Assembly (NCBI GenBank): GCA_004551865.1
Contig: SFPR01000016.1
Location: 1-59,175, forward strand
Length of the DNA: 59,175 nt
Direction of reading: 5' to 3'
Source: Bacteroidales bacterium
GTDB lineage: Bacteria > Bacteroidota > Bacteroidia > Bacteroidales > P3
A program made the translations under genes and the position numbers. Below, piece after piece: positions 16,546 through 24,830 of the stretch (position 1 is the first letter of the stretch; every line of letters begins with the position of its first letter). The notes below the pieces were generated by a model. The model made no database searches and was not told the DNA's origin. It saw only the letters and a list, made by a program, of their open reading frames with translations.

Positions 16546-17835
16546 ATGAAGACTTACAAAGACACGATTGACTACCTTTTCGGATTTCTTCCCATGTTTC
16601 AAAGAGTGGGGGCGGCGGCTTACAAAGCAGATATTCACAATACGGTCGAATTGATGCGTGCATTGGGAAATCCCGAGAAGAAGTTTCGCAGCATACATGT
16701 TGCAGGCACAAACGGCAAAGGCTCTTCTTCTCATCTGATTGCTTCAATTCTCAGAGAGAAAGGATTGAAAGTCGGCTTGCATACCTCGCCTCACCTCAAA
16801 GATTTCAGAGAAAGGATAAAGATAGACAACCAAATGTGCAGCGAAGAGTTCGTTATCTCTTTTGTGAACAAGCACAAAGAACTCGTAGAGAGAATTTCGC
16901 CATCGTTTTTTGAGCTTGCGGTGGCAATGGCTTTCGTATATTTTGCAGAAAACAAAGTAGATATAGCGGTGATTGAGGTCGGAATGGGAGGAAGATTGGA
17001 CTCTACCAACGTCATTGACCCTTTGGTGAGCCTGATAACCAACATATCGTTTGACCATACACAGTTTTTGGGTAACACATTGGAGCAGATTGCAAAAGAA
17101 AAAGCAGGAATAATCAAACCTCAAAGACCGGTTGTCATTTCCCAAACCAACGAACATACCGCCAAAGTGTTTGAAAGTGTTGCCAAAGAGAACAATTCAC
17201 CCATTGTTTTTGCAGACCAATATATGAAAGTGGAGAATGCGGTCGATGTGGCTGAGGGTTTGCAGATGGATATTGTGCAAAAGGGAGTGAGGTTTGCCTC
17301 GCTTGTTTCTCCTCTTGCGGGCGATTACCAGACCAAAAACATTCTTGGAGTGATAGGAACAATAGACTGTTTGAACAAATACCATGATTTCAAAATAGAT
17401 GATGCCACAATACGAAAGGGCATTGAGAATTTGAGCGAGAATTTTCCTTTGTGCGGCAGGTGGCAAAGGCTCTCGGACAAGCCTCTGACGATTTGCGACA
17501 CAGGACATAACGAAGATGGTTTGCGATTTGTGATAAACCAGCTCTCAAAGCAAAAATACAAGACATTGAGATTTGTTCTCGGAATGGTGAGCGACAAAGA
17601 TGTAGATAAGGTGTTGGGAATGTTGGACAAGAAAGCAATATATTATCTTTGTAAGGCAGACATTCCGAGGGGATTGTCGGTCGATACGCTTGCCGAAAAG
17701 GCCGAAAAGGCAGGATTGAACTTCAAGAAATGCACCTCGGTTTCCGAGGCATTGCAACAAGCACAAGCCGAAGCCGAAGCCAACGACCTTGTGTTTGTCG
17801 GAGGCTCAACCTATACTGTTGCGGAAGTTGTTTAG
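16546..17835 (+). CDS. folC: Folylpolyglutamate synthase / dihydrofolate synthase
   Basis: Adds glutamate to dihydropteroate and to folates in the cytoplasm, completing folate synthesis and retaining folates in the cell. At 429 residues it has the Mur-ligase-like architecture: ATP-binding P-loop GTNGKGSSSHL near residue 52, SPHLKDFRERI, VIEVGMGGRLDSTNV and ITNISFDHTQFLG in the central domain, and DTGHNEDGL in the C-terminal domain. It has its own promoter (TACCTTTG at 16514) divergent from ferritin. The 250 bp after it holds only a family 1 repeat and the convergent ftsB terminator. Confidence 0.95.
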   Translation: MKTYKDTIDYLFGFLPMFQRVGAAAYKADIHNTVELMRALGNPEKKFRSIHVAGTNGKGSSSHLIASILREKGLKVGLHTSPHLKDFRERIKIDNQMCSEEFVISFVNKHKELVERISPSFFELAVAMAFVYFAENKVDIAVIEVGMGGRLDSTNVIDPLVSLITNISFDHTQFLGNTLEQIAKEKAGIIKPQRPVVISQTNEHTAKVFESVAKENNSPIVFADQYMKVENAVDVAEGLQMDIVQKGVRFASLVSPLAGDYQTKNILGVIGTIDCLNKYHDFKIDDATIRKGIENLSENFPLCGRWQRLSDKPLTICDTGHNEDGLRFVINQLSKQKYKTLRFVLGMVSDKDVDKVLGMLDKKAIYYLCKADIPRGLSVDTLAEKAEKAGLNFKKCTSVSEALQQAQAEAEANDLVFVGGSTYTVAEVV

Positions 17836-17887
17836 CACATTTCAAAACACAGCTTCGGACAAAAAAATCAAAGGTTTGAAAGAGAGA

Positions 17888-18027
17888 AAACAGGATTATC
17901 AAAAAATTTTCGACTGGATAATCCGATTATCACGCCGTGATAATCCGATTATCACGCCAAGATAATACCATTATCATGGGAAGATAATTCGATTATCAAG
18001 CAAAAAAAATTTTGATAATCCTCAAAA
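17888..18027. repeat. Repeat family 1, copy C
   Basis: A full element with both borders: AGGATTATCAAAAAATTTT at the left and AAAATTTTGATAATCCT at the right, forming terminal inverted repeats. Inside are four GATAAT-NNN-ATTATC units separated by 7 nt. Every arm is the ATTATC flavour. It lies between convergent folC and ftsB. Confidence 0.9.
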
Positions 18028-18067
18028 TCGGTTTAGCAATAGAGATTTAAGAATAGGAAATCGCAAA

Positions 18068-18105
18068 AAAGAGGACACCGAAAACTACTTGTCGGTGTCC
18101 TCTTT
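18068..18105 (-). terminator. Terminator of the thiL-HAD-ftsB operon
   Basis: A perfect 14-bp stem (AAAGAGGACACCGA at 18068-18081 with 18092-18105) followed on the minus strand by a T run. The stem overlaps the last codons of ftsB. Confidence 0.85.
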
Positions 18106-18408
18106 GTGCTTAATGACAAAAATATCTTCGTTTTCTCGTTTCATCATATACTTTTCTCTGCCGAACTTCTCCGCTGCATCTATGTCTTTTTCGAGTTCCG
18201 AAAACCTTATGCTGTCCGACTTAATTTCGTTTTGCAAAAACTCTTTTTGCTGTTCCAATTCGTCCAACTGTTTTTGCAGCTTGAAGTAATAAATGATATT
18301 GTTTTTGGGACTAAAAAGAATAAGACACACAAACACAACCAAGGTTATGAGATACTTGTTCTTCAAAACCTTGAACAATTTTGTCTGTTTGAACTGGGCG
18401 AATGTCAT
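18085..18408 (-). CDS. Septum formation initiator, FtsB/DivIC family
   Basis: A 107-residue bitopic membrane protein: a short cytoplasmic N-terminus, one membrane helix (about 20-35, YLITLVVFVCLILF), then a periplasmic coiled coil (about 40-85, FKLQKQLDELEQQKEFL). It ends in the conserved EKFGREKYMMKRENEDIFVI, typical of FtsB/DivIC proteins, which join the FtsQLB complex that activates septal wall synthesis. It is the last gene of the thiL operon, only 3 bp after the HAD gene, and its end overlaps a strong terminator. Confidence 0.9.
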   Translation of the reverse strand: MTFAQFKQTKLFKVLKNKYLITLVVFVCLILFSPKNNIIYYFKLQKQLDELEQQKEFLQNEIKSDSIRFSELEKDIDAAEKFGREKYMMKRENEDIFVIKHKEDTDK

Positions 18409-18411
18409 CTG

Positions 18412-19032
18412 CTAAATGATTTTTTTGTCATACAAATCAATCAAAGTCTCTCCGCCTGTGAGCCAATAGGTGTTTAAGCCCACCTTTTCCGCTCCTTCCA
18501 AGTGTTGTTTGCTGTCGTCAATAAACAAAGTCTCCTCAGGTTTTATCCCTGCTTGGTTCAAAACAAACGAAAAGCTCTCGGGGTGAGGTTTGCGGTGGTG
18601 AATTTCGTTTGAAAAGAAAGCCTTGTCAAACACACAGCCGAACAAATCAAATCCCAACTGCCTTTCAAACTCTTTCTTTAAGTACTCTATGTGCAACACA
18701 TTGGTGTTTGAAAACAAAAACAAGCGATATTTCAACTTCAACAAGCCCAACAGCTGAATGACATCCTTGGGAATTTCCAAAATCATCGAGAACCATGCCT
18801 TGTCAATCTGTTCATCTGTCAAATCTTTGTCAAGAAGTTTCCTCACACCATCTCTGAACTCTTCGGCACTGCACCTGCCTTCCTCAAACAAATCTATGAT
18901 TTCGACCTGCTTTGCCTGACAATATACCTTGTCGAAATTCTCAATTCCGTACGATTTGAAAGTATCAATCACCTTTTGATAGCTTACATTGAGAATGACA
19001 CCACCCATGTCCAACAACAAATTCTTTATCAT
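18412..19032 (-). CDS. HAD-superfamily phosphatase, YihX-like
   Basis: A 206-residue haloacid-dehalogenase-type hydrolase. Motif I is LLLDMGGVIL, the DxGGV variant typical of the YihX/epoxide-hydrolase N-terminal branch, where the second Asp is replaced by Gly. Motif II is LFLFSNTN, motif III the Lys in HHRKPHPESF, and motif IV LFIDDSKQHLEGA. YihX of E. coli dephosphorylates glucose-1-phosphate; the substrate here is not determined. It lies 12 bp after thiL and 3 bp before ftsB, so it is co-transcribed with them; no functional link is obvious. Confidence 0.87.
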   Translation of the reverse strand: MIKNLLLDMGGVILNVSYQKVIDTFKSYGIENFDKVYCQAKQVEIIDLFEEGRCSAEEFRDGVRKLLDKDLTDEQIDKAWFSMILEIPKDVIQLLGLLKLKYRLFLFSNTNVLHIEYLKKEFERQLGFDLFGCVFDKAFFSNEIHHRKPHPESFSFVLNQAGIKPEETLFIDDSKQHLEGAEKVGLNTYWLTGGETLIDLYDKKII

Positions 19033-19044
19033 AACACTCTGTAT

Positions 19045-20079
19045 TTAATCTTTCCTATAATGATTCCAACCCTGAGCCTTCAAAGCAATGGTAGTGTTTT
19101 GAGGAGTTACCAAGTTACAACCCGAAGACTTGTCTGTGATGTGTCCTATTATGTGAATGTCGGCTTCATCTTTGATTTTGTCATAATCCTTTTGCGAAAT
19201 GGTAAACAGCAACTCATAATCCTCACCACCGTTCAAAGCACCGGTGTCTGCCAATATCTTAAACTCCTCATACACCTTTGAAGTTCGATAGTCGATAGGC
19301 AACTTTTCCAAATACAACTCACAACCCACGTCCGATTGTTTGCAGATATGCAACATTTCCGAAGCCAATCCGTCAGATATATCAATCATCGAAGTTGGCA
19401 CTATGTCATTCTTCTCAAAGAAATTAACAATTCTTCTGCCTGCCTCGGGCTTTAACTGCCTTCCAACCACATATTCATAATTTTTGAGTTCGGGTTGCAT
19501 ATCGGGATTGGCAATCCACGCAGCTTTTTCTCTCTGCAACACCAACAAACCTGCGTATGCTCCTCCCAAATCGCCCGATACACACACCAAATCGTGAACC
19601 GAAGCTCCCTTTCTGTAAGCAACCCTGTCCTTTTCGACCTCTCCAATCACGGTGAGAGACAAAAACATACCCGAACAACTGCTTGTGGTATCACCTCCGA
19701 CCAAATCTACACCATACTTCTCGCACGCAAGGTGAATACCCTCGTAAAGTTCTTCCAATGCCTCGACAGAATAACGATTGCTCACAGCCAAAGAAACCAC
19801 AATTTGCTTCGGGTGGGCGTTCATTGCATAAATATCAGAAAAATTAACCACGCAAGCCTTATATCCCAAATGCTTCAAAGGAGTGTAAACCATGTCGAAA
19901 TGTACTCCCTCAACCAAAGCATCGGTCGAAACAACCACCATTTTATCGCCATAACACATACAAGCAGCATCGTCTCCTACCGAAAGCAAAGTACTTTTGT
20001 TGATAATATCTCTGTGAGGATTAAGCCTTTCAATCAAGCCAAACTCACCCAATTCTTCCAATTCAGTTCTTTCAGACAT
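19045..20079 (-). CDS. thiL: Thiamine-monophosphate kinase
   Basis: Phosphorylates thiamine phosphate to the active cofactor thiamine diphosphate, using ATP. It has 344 residues and belongs to the PurM/ThiL fold: TLLSVGDDAACM, STDALVEGVHFD, NFSDIYAMNAHPK (metal-binding Asp), VGGDTTSS, and SGDLGGAYAGL are all in the expected order. The upstream frame to 20256 encodes hydrophobic, unconserved residues and contains the promoter, so ATG 20079 (MSERTELEELGEFGL) is chosen. A -7 element at 20099-20106 supports this. First gene of thiL-HAD-ftsB. Confidence 0.95.
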   Translation of the reverse strand: MSERTELEELGEFGLIERLNPHRDIINKSTLLSVGDDAACMCYGDKMVVVSTDALVEGVHFDMVYTPLKHLGYKACVVNFSDIYAMNAHPKQIVVSLAVSNRYSVEALEELYEGIHLACEKYGVDLVGGDTTSSCSGMFLSLTVIGEVEKDRVAYRKGASVHDLVCVSGDLGGAYAGLLVLQREKAAWIANPDMQPELKNYEYVVGRQLKPEAGRRIVNFFEKNDIVPTSMIDISDGLASEMLHICKQSDVGCELYLEKLPIDYRTSKVYEEFKILADTGALNGGEDYELLFTISQKDYDKIKDEADIHIIGHITDKSSGCNLVTPQNTTIALKAQGWNHYRKD

Positions 20080-20098
20080 AAGTAAAATATTTTCGTTG

Positions 20099-20106
20099 CA
20101 AAGGTA
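20099..20106 (-). promoter_or_regulatory. -7 element of thiL
   Basis: TACCTTTG on the minus strand, 19 bp before the thiL start. No good -33 at the usual spacing. Confidence 0.6.
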
Positions 20107-20223
20107 TTGAAAATTTTCAAAGATTTGGGAGCAACAGAGCAAAAGAATGAAGAAAACAAGGCCTCTTTCGGCTGCCAAAAACAAGATTTTGAGACAAAAT
20201 GCACTGAAAATAAACATTTTTTG

Positions 20224-20253
20224 TTTGCCACTCGGTTTTTTTTTGTACCTTTG
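20224..20253 (+). promoter_or_regulatory. Promoter of the HU-family gene
   Basis: -33 TTTG (20224-20227), 18-bp spacer, -7 TACCTTTG (20246-20253). The leader of about 115 nt that follows contains a TTGCGAG...CTCGCAA pairing and may fold. Confidence 0.75.
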
Positions 20254-20371
20254 CAACCCCTATTGCGAGGAAATTGGCAGATTTGCAGAGCAAAAAGCCC
20301 CTTGCTTTCTCGCAAAAGGCAGATAAGCAAATGTTGAGTTAATTAAAATGCGTAAATAACGTTAGAAAGAG

Positions 20372-20671
20372 ATGACAAAAGCAGAAATCGTTGCAGAAAT
20401 TGCACAAAGAACAGGCATAGAAAAGATGACAGTTCAAGAAACTGTTGAGACTTTTATGAGTGTTTTGAAAGATGCCTTGACAAAAAAAGAAGCAGAGAAC
20501 GTCTATTTGAGAGGTTTCGGAAGTTTCATAGTTAAGAAAAGAGCAGAAAAAACAGGTAGAAACATATCTAAGAACACCACCATTATAATACCTGCTCACT
20601 ACATACCTTCTTTCAAACCTGCAAAAGTGTTCATGGAGTCGGTAAAAAAGAATGTGAAACAAGTAAAATAA
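20372..20671 (+). CDS. HU/IHF-family DNA-binding protein
   Basis: A 99-residue histone-like protein that bends and compacts DNA as a dimer. Starts MTKAEIVAEIAQRTGIEK, has the core VYLRGFGSFIVKKRAEKTGRN and, on the DNA-binding arm, IIIPAHYIPSFKPAKVF, where the proline at the arm tip intercalates in DNA. The IPAHYIPSF form is common in Bacteroidetes HU/IHF proteins; HU and IHF cannot be told apart here. It has its own promoter with a long leader and is followed after 18 bp by a small basic gene and then rng. Confidence 0.93.
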   Translation: MTKAEIVAEIAQRTGIEKMTVQETVETFMSVLKDALTKKEAENVYLRGFGSFIVKKRAEKTGRNISKNTTIIIPAHYIPSFKPAKVFMESVKKNVKQVK

Positions 20672-20689
20672 CAATAAAAAATCAAAATT

Positions 20690-20779
20690 ATGCCAAGCGG
20701 AAAAAAGAGAAAAGGTCATAAGATGGCCACTCACAAACGTAAAAAACGTTTGAGAAAGAACAGACATAAGAAGAAATAA
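20690..20779 (+). CDS. 29-residue basic protein, AURKAIP1/COX24-type ribosomal protein
   Basis: Encodes only 29 residues, extremely rich in Lys, Arg and His: MPSGKKRKGHKMATHKRKKR and nine more. The KxHKMxTHKRKKRLRKNRHKKK pattern is that of the AURKAIP1/COX24 domain, found in the mitoribosomal protein mS38 and in the tiny bacterial ribosomal protein bS22. In Bacteroidetes such a gene often sits between an HU gene and rng, as here (18 bp after the HU gene). Ribosome association is inferred from family membership. A strong terminator follows at 20812-20865. Confidence 0.85.
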   Translation: MPSGKKRKGHKMATHKRKKRLRKNRHKKK

Positions 20780-20811
20780 TTCTTCCGACAGACTTGGATG
20801 TCTGAAAGTAC

Positions 20812-20865
20812 TATTGCGAAACATTCAGGCAAAGTTTTTTGCAGGTGTTTCGCAATATTTTTTGT
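20812..20865 (+). terminator. Terminator after the HU/small-protein pair
   Basis: A 12-bp stem (TATTGCGAAACA at 20812-20823 with 20846-20857) around a 22-nt loop, followed by a T run. It separates the small gene from rng, which starts 27 bp later. Confidence 0.8.
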
Positions 20866-20892
20866 TTAACCATCAAAAATACCTAAAATCAA

Positions 20893-22443
20893 GTGAACAA
20901 AGATTTAATTATCGATGCAGGAAAGACAGGCGTAGAGATAGCTTTGCTTGAAGATAAACGCCTTGTGGAATTGCATCAAGGTAATTCGGAATCGACACAT
21001 TTGGTTGGCGACATCTATTTGGGGCAGGTGAAAAAACTTTTGCCCGGATTGAATGCAGCCTTTATTGATGTGGGTTCCAAAAAAGATGGTTTCCTACACT
21101 ACCTTGACTTGGGATTGTACTACAAAGCCTTGGAGAAGTTTACCAAAATCTGTATGTCGGGAGGTATCGACAGCATGGACTTTGCCAAACTCAAAGAACC
21201 AAAATTGGAAAAAAGCGGCAAGATTGTAGAAACACTCAAACAAGGACAAGTTATCTTGGTCCAAGTAAGCAAAGAAGCAATATCAACCAAAGGACCGAGA
21301 CTTTGCACCGAAATATCTTTTGCCGGAAGATATTTGGTTTTGGTTCCGTTTTCTGAAAAGGTATCAGTCTCTCAAAAAATCAAGTCGGCAGAAGAGCGAA
21401 ACAGACTTCGCAAACTCATAAAGAGCATAAAGCCCGACAACTTCGGCATAATCATAAGAACGATTGCAGAAGGAAAATCCGTTGCCGAATTAGATGCAGA
21501 CCTCAAAGACCTTTTGTCAAAATGGGAAAGCATAAAGAAAAAGCTACCAAAGGCACTGCCTCCAACAAAGTTGGTTTCCGAGTTAGACAAATCCTCAGTC
21601 ATTTTGAGGGATATGCTTACCGAAGAATTCAACAATGTATATGTGAACGATGCAGACCTTTATGAAGAACTCAAAGGCTACATAAGTTCGATTTGTCCCG
21701 AAAAAGAAGACATTTTGCACCTCTACAAGATGCAAACTCCAATTTTTGAACAGTTCGGAGTTGCTTCTCAAATAAGAAATTCCTTTGGGAAGGTTGTTAC
21801 AATACGAAGCGGCATATACCTTATAATAGAACAGACCGAAGCAATGCACGTCATAGATGTCAATAGCGGACATCGGTCAAAGTCTTCCCAAGATCAGGAA
21901 GAAAATGCATTGATTGTAAATTGTGAAGCCGCAGTCGAGATAGCACGACAAATGAGATTGAGAGACTTGGGAGGGATAATAGTGATAGACTTCATCGACT
22001 TGAACGTGGCAGCCAACCGAAAGCTGCTTCTCAACAAGATGGAAGAAGAAATGAGCAAAGATAAAGCAAAACATACAATCCTTCCGTTGAGTAAGTTTTG
22101 CCTTATGCAGATAACAAGACAAAGAGTACGTCCGGCAATTAACGTCGATTTGTCAGAATTGTGTCCCGTTTGCAAGGGAACCGGCAAGATACAATCATCT
22201 ATGGCAGTAATCAACGAGATTGAAAACGACATAAGATATTTGTCTTGTGAGCAAAACGAGAAACGACTCGAACTTATGGCACACCCGTTTGTTTGTTCGC
22301 ATATCACCAAAGGACTTTTCAATTCACAAAAAAAGAAGTGGAACAAACAATACGGTGTCAAACTCAAAGTTACATCGTCCCCAAACATGGGCATATTGGA
22401 ATATAATTTCTTGAATAGCGACGGAGAAGAAATAAAGTTGTAG
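20893..22443 (+). CDS. rng: Ribonuclease G/E family endoribonuclease
   Basis: Cuts single-stranded RNA, in 5' maturation of 16S rRNA and mRNA turnover. At 516 residues it matches RNase G, lacking the long scaffold tail of RNase E. The S1 domain is at the N-terminus (GDIYLGQVKKLLPGLNAAFIDVG), the catalytic magnesium-binding aspartates are in HVIDVNSGHRS and IVIDFIDL, and the zinc-link dimer motif is CPVCKGTG. The start is GTG 20893; its N-terminus MNKDLIIDAGKTGVEIALLE fits the family. The gene follows a terminator, so either its own promoter or read-through drives it. A strong hairpin follows at 22465-22502. Confidence 0.94.
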   Translation: MNKDLIIDAGKTGVEIALLEDKRLVELHQGNSESTHLVGDIYLGQVKKLLPGLNAAFIDVGSKKDGFLHYLDLGLYYKALEKFTKICMSGGIDSMDFAKLKEPKLEKSGKIVETLKQGQVILVQVSKEAISTKGPRLCTEISFAGRYLVLVPFSEKVSVSQKIKSAEERNRLRKLIKSIKPDNFGIIIRTIAEGKSVAELDADLKDLLSKWESIKKKLPKALPPTKLVSELDKSSVILRDMLTEEFNNVYVNDADLYEELKGYISSICPEKEDILHLYKMQTPIFEQFGVASQIRNSFGKVVTIRSGIYLIIEQTEAMHVIDVNSGHRSKSSQDQEENALIVNCEAAVEIARQMRLRDLGGIIVIDFIDLNVAANRKLLLNKMEEEMSKDKAKHTILPLSKFCLMQITRQRVRPAINVDLSELCPVCKGTGKIQSSMAVINEIENDIRYLSCEQNEKRLELMAHPFVCSHITKGLFNSQKKKWNKQYGVKLKVTSSPNMGILEYNFLNSDGEEIKL

Positions 22444-22464
22444 GAAAATCATTCGTTTACAAAC

Positions 22465-22502
22465 AAAAAAGGGGAACAACATTGCGATTGTTCCCCTTTT
22501 TT
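22465..22502. terminator. Bidirectional terminator between rng and tRNA-Arg
   Basis: A 15-bp perfect stem (AAAAAAGGGGAACAA at 22465-22479 with 22488-22502), flanked by A and T runs so that it works for rng and for the convergent tRNA operon. Confidence 0.88.
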
Positions 22503-22503
22503 G

Positions 22504-22577
22504 TGATCTAGCCAGGATTCGAACCTGGGACCTACTGCTTAGAAGGCAGTTGCTCTATCCAGCTGAGCTACTAGACC
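22504..22577 (-). tRNA. tRNA-Arg (anticodon TCT)
   Basis: A 74-nt cloverleaf: acceptor GGTCTAG/CTAGATC (one G-U), anticodon stem ACTGC/GCAGT with loop CTTCTAA giving TCT, T-arm CCAGG-TTCGAAT-CCTGG. Discriminator A; CCA is not encoded. Reads AGA codons. Confidence 0.97.
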
Positions 22578-22586
22578 CCTTTCAAA

Positions 22587-22610
22587 AAAAGAACCGACAG
22601 CGGTTCTTTT
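22587..22610 (-). terminator. Hairpin between tRNA-Pro and tRNA-Arg
   Basis: A 10-bp stem (AAAAGAACCG/CGGTTCTTTT) with a 4-nt loop and a T run on the minus strand. It could terminate or partly attenuate tRNA-Ser-Pro before tRNA-Arg. Confidence 0.65.
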
Positions 22611-22615
22611 CTCAG

Positions 22616-22690
22616 TCGGGGTAGCAGGATTCGAACCTGCGACCTCCACATCCCAAATGTGGCGCGATAACCGGACTACGCTATACCCCG
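22616..22690 (-). tRNA. tRNA-Pro (anticodon TGG)
   Basis: A 75-nt cloverleaf: acceptor CGGGGTA/TACCCCG, anticodon stem CCACA/TGTGG with loop TTTGGGA giving TGG, T-arm GCAGG-TTCGAAT-CCTGC. Discriminator A. CCA is not encoded. Confidence 0.97.
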
Positions 22691-22727
22691 TTTTCCTTTT
22701 CCCAAAAACACAGAGTTCAATTTCTGT

Positions 22728-22817
<90 letters not shown>

Positions 22818-22858
22818 AATTCCTCAATCGGCAACGCCTTTATCGTGAATTGGGATTG

Positions 22859-22890
22859 CAAAAGTACACCTTTTTCTTCAAGCTGCCAAA
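22859..22890 (-). promoter_or_regulatory. Promoter of the tRNA Ser-Pro-Arg cluster
   Basis: Minus strand: -33 TTTG (22887-22890), 20-bp spacer, -7 TACTTTTG (22859-22866), consensus match, 42 bp before the tRNA-Ser 5' end. Confidence 0.8.
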
Positions 22891-23069
22891 TATTTTTGCA
22901 ACAAAAATTCAAATAATGTTGCACTTTTCAGTAAATCAATGGCTTAAAAATCTGTAAAAACTCGCCGAAAGCTCACAAAAAAGACCCGAAAACCTGCTTT
23001 CTACCCTTGAAGAACCAACAAAAACACCACAAATTGACACTCTGTTCCGACAAATCGACATTTTACTCA

Positions 23070-23184
23070 CGGCGAAACGCCGTATTATTTTCGTGAAACG
23101 CCCTTTTGGTAAAATAGAACGCCGTTTTGTCCGAGCAAAACGCCGTTTTTTTTGAGCATATCAAAAAGTCGATTTTTCGAGGTG
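23070..23184. repeat. Repeat family 2, locus 1 (21-bp tandem repeat)
   Basis: Four units of about 21 bp, each containing AACGCC(G)T, for example GAACGCCGTTTTGTCCGAGC then AAAACGCCGTTTTTTTTGAGC. A tail with ATCAAAAAGTCGATTTTT is shared with locus 4 at about 48303-48320. Confidence 0.85.
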
Positions 23185-23246
23185 AAAAAACAGCGAAAAG
23201 ATCCGAAAAAACAATACGTTTTTGCCTTCAATTTCTACAAACAAAG

Positions 23247-23286
23247 ACAGGTCGTCCTATAACCTCATAGGACGACTTGTTTTTTC
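23247..23286. terminator. Hairpin terminator with GTCGTCCTAT arms
   Basis: A 14-bp stem (ACAGGTCGTCCTAT at 23247-23260 with 23267-23280, one G-U pair), 6-nt loop, then a T run on the plus strand. No plus-strand gene precedes it here. Confidence 0.65.
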
Positions 23287-23300
23287 AAAGCAATTCTATA

Positions 23301-23359
23301 TAGTCGAGCCTTAAAAACTTCGCACATGCACGCTGTGCGAAGTTTTTAAGGCTCGACTA
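23301..23359. repeat. 26-bp perfect inverted repeat downstream of tyrS
   Basis: Left arm 23301-23326 (TAGTCGAGCCTTAAAAACTT, then CGCACA) and right arm 23334-23359 are exact reverse complements around the 7-nt loop TGCACGC. The inner part resembles a terminator, but the arms go well beyond the internal A/T tract. It lies 36 bp past the tyrS stop on its downstream side. Confidence 0.92.
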
Positions 23360-23394
23360 ATTATCCTCTTGCGAAAAGGGTTTGCGTGTTTGTT

Positions 23395-24675
23395 TTACTG
23401 AACGTGTATCACAAAGTAGTTCTTCTTTCCTTTTTGAACCAAGATGTATTGTTCGTTCAAAAGGCTGTCGCTTCCGACCACAAAGCCTTCTTTGACTTTT
23501 TCTTTGTTGATTGATATGGAGTTTTCTTTCAAACTGCGTCTTGCTTCGCCTTTTGAGGCAAGGATTTGAGTCTTTACGGCAAGCAGTTCGATGATGTCGA
23601 TGCCGTTTTCTATCTCGCTTTTGCTCAACTCGAACATCGGTACTCCTTCAAAGACGGATAGGAAAGTGTTTGTGTCCAAACGTGAGAGGCTTTCGCGAGT
23701 TCCCTTGCCGAAAAGCATTTCTGAGGCTGCAATGGCGGCTTCAAAACTCTCTTGGGAGTGAACTCTGATTGTTATGTCTTTTGCGAGTGTCTTTTGCAAC
23801 AGCCTTGTTTCGGGAGCTTTGTCGTGTTCGGCTTCTATGGCTTCAATCTCTTCTTTGTTCATAAGGGTGAATATGCGGATAAACTTCTTGGCATCTTCGT
23901 CCGAAGTGTTGAGCCAGAATTGATAGAAGGCGTATGGCGATGTTTTTTCGGCGTCTAACCATACGTTTCCTTTTTCTGTCTTTCCGAACTTCTTGCCGTC
24001 GGCTTTGGTTATCAGAGGACAAGTGAGTGCAAAGGCTTCTTTGCCGGTTGTTTTGCGTATAAGCTCTGTTCCGCAGGTGATATTTCCCCATTGGTCGCTG
24101 CCTCCCATTTGCAAACGGCAGTCATAGTTGTCAAAAAGGTACTTAAAGTCGTATGCCTGCAAGAGTTGGTAAGAGAACTCGGTGAAAGACAGTCCGCTTT
24201 CTATTCTTTTCTTGACGCAGTCTTTGCTCATCATATAATTAACCGTGATGTGTTTGCCCACATCTCTGATAAAATCGAGAAAACTCCAAGAGTGATTCCA
24301 ATCGTAGTTGTTGAGCATCAATGCAGAGTTGCTCTTGTCGGAAGAAAAGTCCAAAAACTTTGACAGTTGAGCCTTGATACATTCCTGATTGTGTCTTATT
24401 TGTTCTATGCTCAAGAGTTTTCTCTCCTGACTTTTGAATGAGGGGTCTCCAATCATGCCTGTGGCTCCTCCGATTACCACAATCGGACGATGACCGCACC
24501 TTTGAAGGTGTGTAAGCATCATAACACCTACCAAATGTCCTATGTGGAGGCTGTCTGCCGTGGGGTCTATTCCCAAATAGGCTGTTGTCATTCCGCTTTT
24601 CAGTTGTCCGTCGGTTCCGGGCATCACATCATAAATCATTCTTCGCCACTGCAACTCTTCTATAAAGTCTTTCAT
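23395..24675 (-). CDS. tyrS: Tyrosyl-tRNA synthetase
   Basis: Class I synthetase that charges tRNA-Tyr. At 426 residues it is the standard bacterial TyrS. The HIGH motif is ADSLHIGHLV, followed by the Rossmann fold; the KMSKS-loop equivalent is KKFGKTEKG. The C-terminal ~65 residues form the S4-like RNA-binding domain (INKEKVKEGFVV). I chose ATG 24675 (MKDFIEELQWRRMIYDVMPG), the conserved start; the longer frame to 24729 adds a Gln/Asn-rich unconserved stretch. A -7 element lies at 24769-24776. The gene is divergent from dnaG and followed by the long palindrome. Confidence 0.96.
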   Translation of the reverse strand: MKDFIEELQWRRMIYDVMPGTDGQLKSGMTTAYLGIDPTADSLHIGHLVGVMMLTHLQRCGHRPIVVIGGATGMIGDPSFKSQERKLLSIEQIRHNQECIKAQLSKFLDFSSDKSNSALMLNNYDWNHSWSFLDFIRDVGKHITVNYMMSKDCVKKRIESGLSFTEFSYQLLQAYDFKYLFDNYDCRLQMGGSDQWGNITCGTELIRKTTGKEAFALTCPLITKADGKKFGKTEKGNVWLDAEKTSPYAFYQFWLNTSDEDAKKFIRIFTLMNKEEIEAIEAEHDKAPETRLLQKTLAKDITIRVHSQESFEAAIAASEMLFGKGTRESLSRLDTNTFLSVFEGVPMFELSKSEIENGIDIIELLAVKTQILASKGEARRSLKENSISINKEKVKEGFVVGSDSLLNEQYILVQKGKKNYFVIHVQ

Positions 24676-24768
24676 ATTCTCAATTTGTTTGATATTCTCG
24701 GTTTGTATATGGGTTTGGTTTTGTCTCAATCGGCTGTTTTCAAGTTACAAAAACAACCCTGAGGCTTG

Positions 24769-24776
24769 CAAAGGTA
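24769..24776 (-). promoter_or_regulatory. -7 element of tyrS
   Basis: TACCTTTG on the minus strand, giving a leader of about 90 nt. TTTG at 24800-24803 is a loosely spaced -33. Confidence 0.6.
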
Positions 24777-24830
24777 CGACAAAGTAGGAAATTACGCCGC
24801 AAAAATGGTCGCTTTTCCGTCTTTTTTGAC

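Larger units (their letters stand above)
22818..23394. other. Non-coding region between the tRNA cluster and tyrS
   Basis: Contains the tRNA-Ser promoter (22859-22890), a copy of repeat family 2 (about 23070-23184), an ordinary terminator hairpin (23247-23286) and a 26-bp perfect palindrome (23301-23359). The stretch 22891-23069 shows nothing I can identify. Confidence 0.8.
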
